From positions 4,063,001-4,127,000 of the forward strand of contig NC_017671.1 of assembly GCF_000284595.1 (NCBI RefSeq): 64,000 bases of DNA, read 5' to 3'. Positions 16,327 through 25,198 of this stretch are shown one piece after another. Source of the DNA: Stenotrophomonas maltophilia D457 (lineage in GTDB: Bacteria; Pseudomonadota; Gammaproteobacteria; Xanthomonadales; Xanthomonadaceae). The position numbers were made by a program, and so were the translations under genes. Numbering within the stretch: position 1 is the stretch's first letter; each line of letters begins with the position of its first letter. The notes beneath the pieces are model-generated. The model worked only from the letters and a program-made list of their open reading frames with translations, was not told the DNA's origin and ran no database searches.

Positions 16327-17439
16327 TCAGCCGTAGCCGCCGTGCACCGGGTTGTGACTGCGCACCGCCATCACCAATCCGAAGCCGGCCAGCAGTGACA
16401 CCGCCGAGGTACCGCCGTAGCTGATCAGCGGCATCGGCACGCCCACCACCGGCAGCAGGCCGGAAATCATCCCGCCGTTCACCAGCACATAGACGAAGAA
16501 CGCCAGGCCGGTGGCGCCGGCCAGCAGGCGCGAATACGAATCGCGCGACTGGCTGGCGATCCACAGGCAGCGCCCGATCACCACCAGGTACAGCGCCAGC
16601 ACGGTGGCCACGCCGATCCAGCCGAACTCCTCGCTCAGCACCGAGAACGCGAAGTCGGTGGTCTGTTCGGGAATGAAGTTCAGGTGCGACTGCGAGCCCT
16701 CGCCCCAGCCCTTGCCATCGAAGCCGCCGGAACCGATCGCGATCTTCGACTGGATGATGTTCCACCCGGCCCCCAGCGCATCCATCTCCGGGTCCAGGAA
16801 CATCATGATGCGGTCCTTCTGGTACGGCCGCAGCAACCAGAACCAGGCCACCGGCGCGACCGCGGCCACGCCACCCACGCCCAGGCCGACCCACCACCAC
16901 GGCAGGCCGGCCAACAACAGCACGAACACGCCACTGGCAGCGATCAGCACACCAGTACCGAAGTCCGGCTGCAGCATCACCAGGCCGGTGGGCACGCCGA
17001 TGATGACCAGGGCCACGAGCACGGTGTTGAAGCGCGGCGGCAGCGGCATCTTGTGCAGGTACCAGGCCACCATCATCGGCAGGCTGACCTTCAGCAGCTC
17101 GGCCGGCTGCAGGTAGAAGAACTTCAGGTCCAGCCACTGCCGGCCGTACTTGCCGGTGCCCAGCACGAACACCGCCAGCAACGGGATCATCGAGATCGCG
17201 TAGATCATCGGCGTAGCCGAGCGGATGCGCAGGATCGGCACCCGCGAGATGCCCCACAGCGCGGCCATGCCCACGGCGAAGCGCGCGCCCTGGGCCATCA
17301 CCAGGCTGTCGCCACCGGCGCTCTTCAGGGTGGCCAGGCCGATCACCATCAGCGTCCCCAGGGCCAGGCACAGCACCCAGTCCAGCGTGCTGAAGAAGCG
17401 GCGCAGCATGTCGCCGGCCCAGCGCAGGAACACTCTCAT
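16327..17439 (-). CDS. rodA: Rod shape-determining peptidoglycan glycosyltransferase RodA
   Basis: 370 residues, about ten membrane spans. SEDS signature segments are complete: GTGKYGRQWLDLKFFYLQPAE, DALGAGWNIIQSKIAIGSGG and QTTDFAFSVLSEEFGWIG with the catalytic-type Asp. The start ATG overlaps the mrdA stop (ATGA), the usual mrdA-rodA coupling, so this is the elongasome copy. It polymerises glycan strands from lipid II while PBP2 crosslinks them, guided by MreB. The second copy follows downstream at 15109-16212. Confidence 0.96.
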   Translation of the reverse strand: MRVFLRWAGDMLRRFFSTLDWVLCLALGTLMVIGLATLKSAGGDSLVMAQGARFAVGMAALWGISRVPILRIRSATPMIYAISMIPLLAVFVLGTGKYGRQWLDLKFFYLQPAELLKVSLPMMVAWYLHKMPLPPRFNTVLVALVIIGVPTGLVMLQPDFGTGVLIAASGVFVLLLAGLPWWWVGLGVGGVAAVAPVAWFWLLRPYQKDRIMMFLDPEMDALGAGWNIIQSKIAIGSGGFDGKGWGEGSQSHLNFIPEQTTDFAFSVLSEEFGWIGVATVLALYLVVIGRCLWIASQSRDSYSRLLAGATGLAFFVYVLVNGGMISGLLPVVGVPMPLISYGGTSAVSLLAGFGLVMAVRSHNPVHGGYG

Positions 17440-19511
17440 CGTACGGGCTCCGCGACGGTCGGGCGTGGCGTGGCGGGCAACACGGCGGCGGCCGGCGTCG
17501 CCGGCTGCGGTGCGGGTACAGGTTCCGGCGCCGGCACGCCGACCAGCACCGGATGTTCACCCAGCTGCGCCGCGGCGAGGTCGCCAGCCTGGCGCGCGCC
17601 GGCATCTTCGTTGTCGAACGCGGTGGCGCCGATGGCGGTGGTGCCGCGCTCGCTGTCCAGTGGCTGCATGCCTTCGGGCATCTTGCCCAGCAGGTAGGCG
17701 TCGAACACCTTGCGTGCGATCGGCGCGGCCGCCGAACCACCATAGCCGCCGCCTTCCACGGCCACCGCGATCGCGATCACCGGGTTTTCCACCGGTGCGA
17801 AGCCGACGAACAGCGCGCGGTGGCGCAGGTGCATCGGCAGGCTCTTCGGATTCACCGCCGCCGTGCCCTTTCGGCTGATGACCTGCGCGGTACCGGTCTT
17901 GCCGGCCATCACGTACGGCGCACCCACCGCCACGCGCCAGCCGCTGCCGCCGGGCCGCATGGTCGCCATCATGCCCTCGCGCACGGCCTGCACGTTGGCG
18001 GGGTTGGGGCTGACCGGCTTGCTCTCGCCAGCCGGCATCGCCGACCAGTCGCTGTCGAAACCCTCGCGCTGCTGGATCACCAGGTGCGGGGTGCGCAGCT
18101 GGCCGTCGGCCAGACCGCTGACGCCGCGCGCCAGCTGCAGCGGGGTGACCTTCCAGTCACCCTGGCCGATGCTGATGTTGACCGTATCACCGGGGTACCA
18201 GGCTTCCTTGCGGCTCTTCCGCTTGTAGGCCGGCGACGGCAGGATGCCGCCGATCTCGCCGGTGAGGTCGATGCCGGTCGGCTGGCCGAAGCCGTAGTAC
18301 TCCATGTAATGGTCGAAGCGCTCGATGCCCAGGTCCAGCGCCAGCTTGTAGTAGTAGGTGTTGACCGATTCGGCGATGGACTTGCGCAGGTCGGTCCAGC
18401 CATGGCCGCCACGGTGGGCGTCACCCCAGCCGCGGGAAGTGCCCGGCAGATAGAACATGCCGGTGGACAGCACCTTGTCTTCCGGGCGTCGAACGCCCGA
18501 ATCCAGGCCGGCCAGGCCGATCAGCGGCTTCAGCGTGGAACCGGGGGCGACGCCACCGAGCACCAGGCGGTTGAACTGCGGCCGCGACGGGTTTTCGTTC
18601 AGCGCCTTGAAGTCGGCATGCGAGATGCCGTTGACGAACAGGTTGGGGTCGTAGGACGGCAGGCTGACCATCGCCAGCACTTCGCCGGTGCGCGGGTCCA
18701 TCGCCACCGCCGAGCCTTCCTGGTCGCCGAAGGCGGCCACCATGGCGCGCTGCAGGTCGGCGTCGATCGACAGCCGCAGGTCGGCGCCGGATTGCGCGGC
18801 GACGCGGCCGATGGTGCGGATCGCGCGCCCCTGCACGTTGGTCTCGACCTGCTCGTAGCCGACCTTGCCGCGCAGCTGCTGCTCGTAGTAACGCTCCAGG
18901 CCGGACTTGCCGATGTGGGTCAGCGCGGCATTGCCTTCGCCGAGGATCTCCAGATCCTTGTCATCAACGCGGCCAACGTAGCCGATGATGTGCGCGAACA
19001 GATCGCCGTAGGGGTAGCGGCGGGTCAGGTAGGGCTCCAGCTCGACGCCGGGGAAGCGCCAGCGGTCGACCGCGAAGCGCGCCATCTCCTCGTCGCTCAT
19101 GCGCAGCTTCAGCGTGACCGGCAGGAACTTGCGGCGCGCCTTGCGCGACTTGTTGAACGCTTCCAGCTCTTCCGGGCTGATGTTGATGATCTTCGCCAGC
19201 CCTTCCAGGGTGGCGTCCATGTCCTTGACCTTGTCCGGGGTCACGTCCAGGCGGAAGGCCGGCACGTTCTCGGCCAGCAGGCGGCCATTGCGGTCGTAGA
19301 TCATGCCGCGCCCGGGCACCACCGGCCGCGGCTTGATGCGGTTGGCTTCCGAGCGCGTGGCATAGACGTCGTGGTCCAGCACCTGCAGCTTGAAGTACCA
19401 GCTGCCCAGGCCCAGCAGGCAGACCAGCACGCCCAGGAAGCCCAGCGCCGCGCGGCGGCGGAACTGTTCGGCTTCGGCGTGCGGGTTCTTGACCTGGCGG
19501 CGCGGGATCAT
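17436..19511 (-). CDS. mrdA: Penicillin-binding protein 2
   Basis: 691 residues: one N-terminal membrane span (about 20-42), a dimerisation/pedestal domain (RPVVPGRGMIYDRNGRLLAENV) and a transpeptidase domain with SxxK at Ser325-Lys328 (APGSTLKPL), SVN at 382-384 and KTG at 538-540 (GKTGTAQV). The C-terminus ends in a Pro/Ala/Glu-rich tail from about residue 650. It crosslinks peptidoglycan during elongation and is the usual target of mecillinam-type beta-lactams. It begins 3 bases after the mreD stop and overlaps rodA, so it is inside the mreBCD-mrdA-rodA operon. Confidence 0.97.
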   Translation of the reverse strand: MIPRRQVKNPHAEAEQFRRRAALGFLGVLVCLLGLGSWYFKLQVLDHDVYATRSEANRIKPRPVVPGRGMIYDRNGRLLAENVPAFRLDVTPDKVKDMDATLEGLAKIINISPEELEAFNKSRKARRKFLPVTLKLRMSDEEMARFAVDRWRFPGVELEPYLTRRYPYGDLFAHIIGYVGRVDDKDLEILGEGNAALTHIGKSGLERYYEQQLRGKVGYEQVETNVQGRAIRTIGRVAAQSGADLRLSIDADLQRAMVAAFGDQEGSAVAMDPRTGEVLAMVSLPSYDPNLFVNGISHADFKALNENPSRPQFNRLVLGGVAPGSTLKPLIGLAGLDSGVRRPEDKVLSTGMFYLPGTSRGWGDAHRGGHGWTDLRKSIAESVNTYYYKLALDLGIERFDHYMEYYGFGQPTGIDLTGEIGGILPSPAYKRKSRKEAWYPGDTVNISIGQGDWKVTPLQLARGVSGLADGQLRTPHLVIQQREGFDSDWSAMPAGESKPVSPNPANVQAVREGMMATMRPGGSGWRVAVGAPYVMAGKTGTAQVISRKGTAAVNPKSLPMHLRHRALFVGFAPVENPVIAIAVAVEGGGYGGSAAAPIARKVFDAYLLGKMPEGMQPLDSERGTTAIGATAFDNEDAGARQAGDLAAAQLGEHPVLVGVPAPEPVPAPQPATPAAAVLPATPRPTVAEPVR

Positions 19512-19514
19512 GGC

Positions 19515-20000
19515 TCAGCGCCCGCGCTTGCCGAAGCGCACCGCGTCCAGCAGCACGAACACCAGCGGCCACAGGCCCATGCCCAGCAGCGGTGCCCACC
19601 AGTACGACCACGGCAGGGTCGGCTCATCCACCACGATGTGGACCAGCGCGCTGACGATGCGGTCGTTGAACAGCAGGCCGCCGATGGCCAGCATCTGCTG
19701 GGACATCGGGAAGAAGCGGATGCGGGCGCGGAAGCGCTGCAGGATGAAGGCCAGAATCACCAGCCGCAGCGCCTGTTCGCCCAGCACGCCGCCGTACAGC
19801 AGGTCGGCAACCACGCCGCTGGCGAAGGCGATGCCCAGGCCGACGCGTTCGGGAGCTTCGATGACCCAGTACGCCAGCACCAGCGCCAGCCAGTACGGGC
19901 GCAGCGGCTGCAGCAGCGCCGGCAACGGCAGCAGGCCCAGCAGCAGCGCCACCACCAGGCTGGCCGGCAGCACCCACGGGTTGTCGCGCAGGCGGCTCAT
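19515..20000 (-). CDS. mreD: Rod shape-determining protein MreD
   Basis: 161 residues with about five hydrophobic spans, matching MreD length and topology. Recognisable parts are the start MSRLRDNPWVLPASLVVALLLGLLP, an EAPERVGLGIAFASGVVADLLYGG segment and a YWWAPLLGMGLWPLVFVLLD end. Inner-membrane partner of MreC. The start overlaps the mreC stop by 4 bases (19997-20000). Confidence 0.95.
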   Translation of the reverse strand: MSRLRDNPWVLPASLVVALLLGLLPLPALLQPLRPYWLALVLAYWVIEAPERVGLGIAFASGVVADLLYGGVLGEQALRLVILAFILQRFRARIRFFPMSQQMLAIGGLLFNDRIVSALVHIVVDEPTLPWSYWWAPLLGMGLWPLVFVLLDAVRFGKRGR

Positions 20001-21142
20001 CGCTGGGCCTCCGGCGTGGTCGGTTGCCGGCCAGCGGCCGGCACTACCGTGGACCCGGCTGGGGTGGAGCCCCCCTCTTGTTGAGGGGGGCGCGCCGAAG
20101 GCGCGGGGGTAAGGGAGGATGCGGGGGCAACAGTCCTCGTTTGCGACGAGGGCTGTTGCCGGCCAGCGGCCGGCACTACCGGGGAGCTGGCCGGAGCCGG
20201 CATCGTTGCCGCTGGCGCGGCTCCCGCGGGCACGCTGGCGCCGGTGGCCGGCCCCCCCGGGGCGGTTTCTTCCAGCTGCAGGCGCAGTTCCGGCGGAATG
20301 CGGATCGCCGCGCCCGGGCGCAGCAGCAGCACGTCGCGGCCGCGGTCGAGCTGGGCCGCCGGCTTCAGTTCGCCGACCAGGAAGGCGTGGGTGTCGTCCG
20401 GGCGCAGGCCGGTGATGGTGCCGACCGGGAAGCCGGCCGGGAAACGCCCGCCGAGGCCGGAGGTAACGATCTCATCGCCCACTTCCACGCCGGCGCTGAG
20501 CGGAATGTCGCGCAGCTCCAGCGTATCGCCGCGGCCGTAGACGATCAGGCGCACGCCGTTGCGGGCCACGGTAACGGGCACCGCGTGGTCGGGGTCGGTC
20601 AGCAGCAGCACGGTGGAAGTGCCGCCGGTGACACTGATCACCTGCCCCATCAAGCCGCCGGCATCGATCACCGCCTGGCCGACGTGCACGCCTTCGCGGG
20701 TGCCGGCGTCGAGCACCAGGCGCTGCTTCACCGGGTCCAGGTCGATGTCCAGGATCGGCGCCAGCTGCACGTCCAGGCCGCTGCGCTCGGCCACGTTCAG
20801 CAGTTCGCGCAGCTGGGCATTGTCCAGCGCGGCGGTCTGCAGGCGGGTCAGGCGCGCGTTGGCCAGCAGCAGCTGGTTGCGCAGTTCGCGATTCTCGGTC
20901 ACCAGCTGGGTATGGCTGGCGGCGGAATCCTTGACCTGGTTGCCGAGCTTGCCGGGCAGGCCGGCCAGCGCCCACACCGGCTGCACCAGGCTGTTGGCCT
21001 GCTCGCGCAGGCGCGCCAGCCAGCCGGCCTGGTCATCGAGCACGATCAGGGTGATGGCCAACGCGAGATAGGCCAGCAACCGCAGGGGGCTGGCGGCATC
21101 ACCGGATCGGGAGGCAACGGGAGGACCGGCGTAGGGCGGCAC
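19997..21142 (-). CDS. mreC: Rod shape-determining protein MreC with repeat-derived C-terminal tail
   Basis: 381 residues: N-terminal membrane span (about 24-40), a coiled coil (about 60-100; KDSAASHTQLVTENRELRNQL), then the MreC beta domain with DPDHAVPVTVARNGVRLIVYG and VTSGLGGRFPAGFPVGTI. It is a periplasmic scaffold linking MreB to the synthases. The conserved fold ends near residue 290; the last 90 or so residues are Pro/Ala/Ser/Thr-rich and include the same octapeptide VVPAAGRQ twice. Both octapeptides are encoded by SMAG palindromes lying within the gene at 20153-20177 and 20023-20047. A typical MreC lacks this tail. Confidence 0.95.
   Translation of the reverse strand: MPPYAGPPVASRSGDAASPLRLLAYLALAITLIVLDDQAGWLARLREQANSLVQPVWALAGLPGKLGNQVKDSAASHTQLVTENRELRNQLLLANARLTRLQTAALDNAQLRELLNVAERSGLDVQLAPILDIDLDPVKQRLVLDAGTREGVHVGQAVIDAGGLMGQVISVTGGTSTVLLLTDPDHAVPVTVARNGVRLIVYGRGDTLELRDIPLSAGVEVGDEIVTSGLGGRFPAGFPVGTITGLRPDDTHAFLVGELKPAAQLDRGRDVLLLRPGAAIRIPPELRLQLEETAPGGPATGASVPAGAAPAATMPAPASSPVVPAAGRQQPSSQTRTVAPASSLTPAPSARPPQQEGGSTPAGSTVVPAAGRQPTTPEAQR
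20023..20177. repeat. SMAG palindromes and hairpins inside the mreC coding end
   Basis: Two identical 25-bp copies, GTTGCCGGCCAGCGGCCGGC followed by ACTAC, at 20023-20047 and 20153-20177 in the same orientation. Between them lie a CCCCCCTC/GAGGGGGG hairpin near 20069-20090 and CAACAGTCCTCGT / ACGAGGGCTGTTG at about 20126-20156. All are read through in frame by mreC. Confidence 0.92.
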
Positions 21143-21263
21143 GGCAACGATTCAACTGGCAGAAGGCGAAAGGGAAACACGCGGGCGCCCCGCCGGTGCC
21201 GGCCCGCCATCACGGCGGGCCGCACCCCGGAAGGGCGCGGCAGGCAGGAACGGCCGGGACGGC

Positions 21264-22310
21264 TTATTCCGGCGCAAAGAACTCGTTGCCGTGCATGTCA
21301 ACCAGCTCCAGCGCACGGCCGCCACCGCGGGCCACGCAGGTCAGCGGATCGTCGGCCACCTGCACGTGCAGGCCGGTTTCCTCGGAGATCAGGCGGTCCA
21401 GGTCGCGCAGCAGGGCGCCACCACCGGTCAGCACGATGCCGCGCTCGGCGACGTCGGCGCACAGTTCCGGCGGGGTCTGCTCCAGCGCCAGCTTGACCGC
21501 GCTGACGATGCCCGACAGCGGTTCGTGCAGGGCCTCGAGCACCTCGTTGGAGCTGATCTTGATCATCTTCGGCACGCCCTCGGCGAGGTTGCGGCCGGAG
21601 ATTTCCATCTCGATCACTTCCGCCTGCGGGTAGGCGCAGCCCAGCTCGACCTTGATGCGCTCGGCGGTGGCTTCACCGATCAGCATGCCGTGGTTGCGGC
21701 GCACGTAGTTGGTGATCGACTCGTCGAAGCGGTCGCCGCCGATGCGGACCGAGGCCGAATAGACGATGCCGTTGAGCGAGATCACCGCCACTTCGGTGGT
21801 GCCGCCGCCGATGTCGATGACCATCGAGCCACGGGCCTCGGTGACCGGCATGCCGGCGCCGATCGCGGCCGCCATCGGTTCTTCGATCAGGAACACGTCA
21901 CGGGCACCGGCTTCCTCGGCCGATTCCTTGATCGCGCGGCGCTCGACCTGGGTCGAGCCGGCCGGCACGCAGACCAGCACGCGCGGGCTCGGGCGCAGCA
22001 CGCGCGATTTGTGCACCTTCTTGATGAAGTGCTTGAGCATCGCCTCGGTGTAGGTGAAGTCGGCGATGACGCCGTCCTTCATCGGGCGGATGGTGGTGAT
22101 GTGACCCGGGGTACGGCCCAGCATCTGCTTGGCTTCGGCGCCCACGGCTGCCACCGAGCGGGTGCCACCGATGGCACGGTCCTGGCGCACGGCCACGACC
22201 GACGGCTCGTTCAGCACGATCCCCTGCCCGCGCACGTAGATGAGGGTGTTGGCCGTGCCCAGGTCGATGGACAGGTCGTTGGAGAACATGCCACGGAGTT
22301 TCTTGAACAT
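21264..22310 (-). CDS. mreB: Rod shape-determining actin homologue MreB
   Basis: 348 residues from ATG 22308-22310 (MFKKLRGMFSNDLSIDLGTANT), the normal MreB length; the longer in-frame extension is not MreB-like. The start keeps the membrane-binding amphipathic N-terminus. Phosphate and nucleotide motifs are complete: DLGTANTLIY, MVIDIGGGTTEVAV and LTGGGALLRDLD. It forms cytoplasmic filaments that orient lateral wall synthesis. It is the first gene of mreB-mreC-mreD-mrdA-rodA, with 121 bases to mreC that contain a GC-rich hairpin (CCGGCCCGCC / GGCGGGCCG area, 21197-21222). Confidence 0.97.
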   Translation of the reverse strand: MFKKLRGMFSNDLSIDLGTANTLIYVRGQGIVLNEPSVVAVRQDRAIGGTRSVAAVGAEAKQMLGRTPGHITTIRPMKDGVIADFTYTEAMLKHFIKKVHKSRVLRPSPRVLVCVPAGSTQVERRAIKESAEEAGARDVFLIEEPMAAAIGAGMPVTEARGSMVIDIGGGTTEVAVISLNGIVYSASVRIGGDRFDESITNYVRRNHGMLIGEATAERIKVELGCAYPQAEVIEMEISGRNLAEGVPKMIKISSNEVLEALHEPLSGIVSAVKLALEQTPPELCADVAERGIVLTGGGALLRDLDRLISEETGLHVQVADDPLTCVARGGGRALELVDMHGNEFFAPE

Positions 22311-22593
22311 CTGAGGAAGGAGTCCTGAGGGGTGTCGTGCCCGCCGCGGGATGGCGAAAAAATGGGCAGAAATCGAGGCCGACAAGCCTAGCAACCCGCC
22401 TGCCGCCGAGCAAGGAAAAAACTAGCTGAACCCGCGTCTTCACAGGCTTTCGGCCTGATCGGGCATCACCCGGTTCTGGCCCTGAGCGGCACCAGCGGGT
22501 AACCTTTGCGCCGTCGGGCGCCCAAGGGCGCCGTTTGCTTGCCCGCTGAACCGGGCTGGCCCACCCCAAAATTCACCGCATAGGCTTACATCG

Positions 22594-23532
22594 ATGTCCG
22601 CTCTGATCTGTGGTTCTCTTGCCTTCGACACCATCATGGTGTTTCCGGACCAGTTCAAGAATCACATCCTGCCGGACAAGGTGCACATCCTGAACGTGTC
22701 CTTCCTGGTGCCGCGCATGCGCCGCGAGTTCGGCGGCTGCGCCGGCAACATCGCCTACAACCTGCACCTGCTGGGCGGCCAGCCGATCCCGATGGGCACC
22801 GTGGGTTCGGACTTCGGCCCGTACCGCGAGTATTTCGAAGGCCTGGGCATCGACCTGTCGCGCGTGCGCGTGATCGATGAGCTGTTCACCCCGCAGGCGT
22901 TCATCACCACCGACCACGACAACAACCAGATCACCGCCTTCCACCCGGGCGCGATGATGCGTTCCTACGAGAACCATGTGCGCGGCGTGCCGGGCGTGAC
23001 CCTGGGCCTGGTCGGCCCGGATGGCCGCGAAGGCATGATCCAGAACGCGCAGGAATTCCACGAGGACGGCATCCCGTTCATCTTCGACCCGGGCCAGGCC
23101 ATGCCGCTGTTCAACGGCCCCGAGCTGCGCGCCTTCATCGACCAGGCCGACTACGTGGTGGTCAACGACTACGAGTCGAACCTGCTGCAGGAACGCACCG
23201 GCTGGGACGAAAAGGAGATCGTCAGCCGGGTCAAGGCCTACATCACCACCCGCGGCCCGAAGGGCGCGGTCATCCACACCCCGGAAAAGAGCTACGACAT
23301 CCCGCCGGCGCACGAGCGCCGCGTGGTCGACCCGACCGGCTGTGGCGACGCCTTCCGCGCCGGCCTGATCTACGGCATCCAGAAGGGCTACGACTGGCTG
23401 ACCATCGGCCGCATGGGCAACCTGATGGGCGCACTGAAGGTCGAGCACCCGGGCACGCAGAACCAGCGCTTCACCTTCGATGAGTTCAACGAGCAGTTCA
23501 AGCAGCAGTTCGGTTACGCGCTGGGCGCGTAA
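22594..23532 (+). CDS. PfkB-family kinase, adenosine kinase-like
   Basis: 312 residues. The ribokinase/PfkB fold is shown by the N-terminal CGSLAFDTIM strand, the GGCAGNIAYNLHLLGG substrate segment (about 47-62) and the ATP/anion-hole motif DPTGCGDAFRAG with Asp246 and catalytic Asp252. In Xanthomonadaceae this type is commonly called adenosine kinase or carbohydrate kinase; the substrate (adenosine or a sugar) is not provable here. It is divergent from mreB over a 283-base gap and is followed by four SMAG-type palindromes that probably end its transcript. Confidence 0.9.
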   Translation: MSALICGSLAFDTIMVFPDQFKNHILPDKVHILNVSFLVPRMRREFGGCAGNIAYNLHLLGGQPIPMGTVGSDFGPYREYFEGLGIDLSRVRVIDELFTPQAFITTDHDNNQITAFHPGAMMRSYENHVRGVPGVTLGLVGPDGREGMIQNAQEFHEDGIPFIFDPGQAMPLFNGPELRAFIDQADYVVVNDYESNLLQERTGWDEKEIVSRVKAYITTRGPKGAVIHTPEKSYDIPPAHERRVVDPTGCGDAFRAGLIYGIQKGYDWLTIGRMGNLMGALKVEHPGTQNQRFTFDEFNEQFKQQFGYALGA

Positions 23533-23560
23533 GCCGCACTGCCCGCGCATCGCTCGGTGG

Positions 23561-23715
23561 GTGTCGACCTGGGTCGACACTGCCGGCCGACGGCCGGCAC
23601 TACCGGAACTTCCGACCGACACGTTGCCTGCTCTCTGTAGAGCCGAGCCCATGCTCGGCTTGCGCGCGCCTGCGCGATCTGACCGCAGAGCAGCCGAGCG
23701 TGGGCTCGGCTCTAC
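23561..23715. repeat. SMAG cluster after the PfkB-family gene
   Basis: Cores TGTCGACCTGGGTCGACA (about 23563-23581), TGCCGGCCGACGGCCGGCA (about 23581-23600), then a facing pair GTAGAGCCGAGCCCATGCTC... at 23637-23660 and its inverse at 23692-23715. The last ends 4 bases before the HAD gene stop, in a convergent gap. Confidence 0.85.
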
Positions 23716-23719
23716 ACGG

Positions 23720-24340
23720 TCATGCGGCCTGCCAGGCCGCCAACAGCGCGCGGCAATCGGCGAAATGCCAGTCGGCACGGCCGGGCCACGGGTTTTCCGG
23801 CAGGTTGACCAGTACGGTATGGGCGCCCGCGGCGCGGCCGCACTCCAGGTCGTAGGCGTGGTCGCCGACCATCACCGCCTCCCTCGCTGCAATGCCCCAG
23901 CGCCGCAGGTGCTGCTGCAGGCCATCCGGCGAGGGCTTGGGCACCGCTTCATCACGGCCGACGATGTCGGCATCATCGAACAGTTCCCCGACCCCGATCG
24001 CGTCCAGCGTCAGCTTCGCCAGCGCATGATCGTTGCGGGTCAGGATGCCCAGCCGGCAACCGTCGGCTGCCAGCGCACGCAGCAGCGTCACCGCACCCGG
24101 CGCCGGCAGCGCCTCCTCGGCCAGCACACGTTCGTGATCCAGCAGCCACTCACGCTTGGCCTGCGCCGGCGCATCCGGCAACGCTGCGATATGGTCCAGG
24201 ATGTCCTCCTCGGCCGCGATCTGCAGCGCACGGCGGATCGCGGCGAAATCATGCACGGCGACGGTCAGCGTGCCATCCATGTCGAAGACCCAGTGCCGGA
24301 TCGCGGACAACGCGTGCACTGCGCTGCCCGTCGCGGTCAT
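23720..24340 (-). CDS. HAD-superfamily hydrolase (phosphoglycolate phosphatase-like)
   Basis: 206 residues from ATG 24338-24340. HAD motifs: FDMDGTL with nucleophile Asp20 and Asp22, the LGILTRND motif II, the lysine in AVPKPSPDG, and GDHAYDLECGRAAG as motif IV. An alpha-helical cap follows motif I, as in type C1 phosphatases. A cytosolic small-molecule phosphatase is likely; the substrate is unknown. The start overlaps the stop of the upstream lipoprotein gene by one base (TGATG), so the two are probably translated together. Confidence 0.88.
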   Translation of the reverse strand: MTATGSAVHALSAIRHWVFDMDGTLTVAVHDFAAIRRALQIAAEEDILDHIAALPDAPAQAKREWLLDHERVLAEEALPAPGAVTLLRALAADGCRLGILTRNDHALAKLTLDAIGVGELFDDADIVGRDEAVPKPSPDGLQQHLRRWGIAAREAVMVGDHAYDLECGRAAGAHTVLVNLPENPWPGRADWHFADCRALLAAWQAA

Positions 24341-25071
24341 CACTGCCACCACTGCGGCATGCGACTGGCGTCGACACCGCCGGTCTCGAACACGGCCGTA
24401 CGCGTGCCGCCAGCCTTGACCGGGAACTCGATGCTGATCGACTTGCCCTTGCGCGCCAGCTTCCACAACGCCTTCTGGTCGGTGATGAACAGGGCGATGG
24501 CTTCATCGGTCTTCGGGCGCCAGGCCGCCATCGACACCGGCTTGCCATCGTCCACGGTCACCTTCACCGTGCACTGCGGGCAGCGGAAATCGCCGGCCTG
24601 CAGCACCAGGTAAGCGTGCCGCTTCCACTCCGGGTGATCGCGGAACACCAGCTGCACCGGCTTGGCGCCGCTGCCATCCACGTCCACCCGTTCCTTGCTG
24701 TAGATCTGCGCCGAAACCTGGTTGCCCTTTTTGCCCACCGGGATCTGGTTGTACTGCCACAGCGCCTGCATGCGGCGCAGGTCGCGCGCGGCATCGCCCT
24801 TGGCCTTGACCTCGTCGAAGCCCGCGGCGATGCGCTCGGCGGCGGCGGTGTCCTTGTACTGGTCCAGCAGCGAGGCGCCATGCAGGCGCGCGCGTTCCCA
24901 GTCCTGCGCGGCCACGGCCATGTCGTACTGCTTGGCCACGTCCTCGGCCTTGGCTTCCTTCTGCGCCTGCACGGCGGCCGCGGCGGCTTCCTGCGCCTTG
25001 CGCTCTTCCTCGGGGTTGCTGCAGGCGGCCAGGGCCAGGGTGCAGGCGGTGAGCAGGATCAGTCGTTTCAT
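24340..25071 (-). CDS. Lipoprotein of unknown function with coiled-coil N-terminus
   Basis: 243 residues from ATG 25069-25071. Lipoprotein signal MKRLILLTACTLALAAC with lipobox LAAC (Cys17). Residues about 22-105 are Ala/Glu/Lys-rich and likely helical (EEERKAQEAAAAAVQAQKEA). The C-terminal part is beta-rich with a CPQC pair (GDFRCPQCTVKVTVDDGK) that could bind metal or form a disulfide. I do not recognise the family. It is coupled to the HAD phosphatase gene and preceded by an intergenic stretch holding a SMAG palindrome. Confidence 0.8.
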   Translation of the reverse strand: MKRLILLTACTLALAACSNPEEERKAQEAAAAAVQAQKEAKAEDVAKQYDMAVAAQDWERARLHGASLLDQYKDTAAAERIAAGFDEVKAKGDAARDLRRMQALWQYNQIPVGKKGNQVSAQIYSKERVDVDGSGAKPVQLVFRDHPEWKRHAYLVLQAGDFRCPQCTVKVTVDDGKPVSMAAWRPKTDEAIALFITDQKALWKLARKGKSISIEFPVKAGGTRTAVFETGGVDASRMPQWWQ

Positions 25072-25170
25072 GGCGGAGGTCCTATGCGAGTGCATCCCGA
25101 TTCTATCGGCAGCGAAAAGCGGATACAGCAACGGCGGGTTTCCCCGCCGTAGCTGGTGAAGCAGTGACCG

Positions 25171-25196
25171 GTTGCCGGCCAGCGGCCGGCACCACC
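25171..25196. repeat. SMAG palindrome
   Basis: GTTGCCGGCCAGCGGCCGGC followed by ACCACC, immediately after the stop codon of the M1 peptidase gene (25199), so it probably acts as its 3' end. Confidence 0.8.
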
Positions 25197-25198
25197 GG

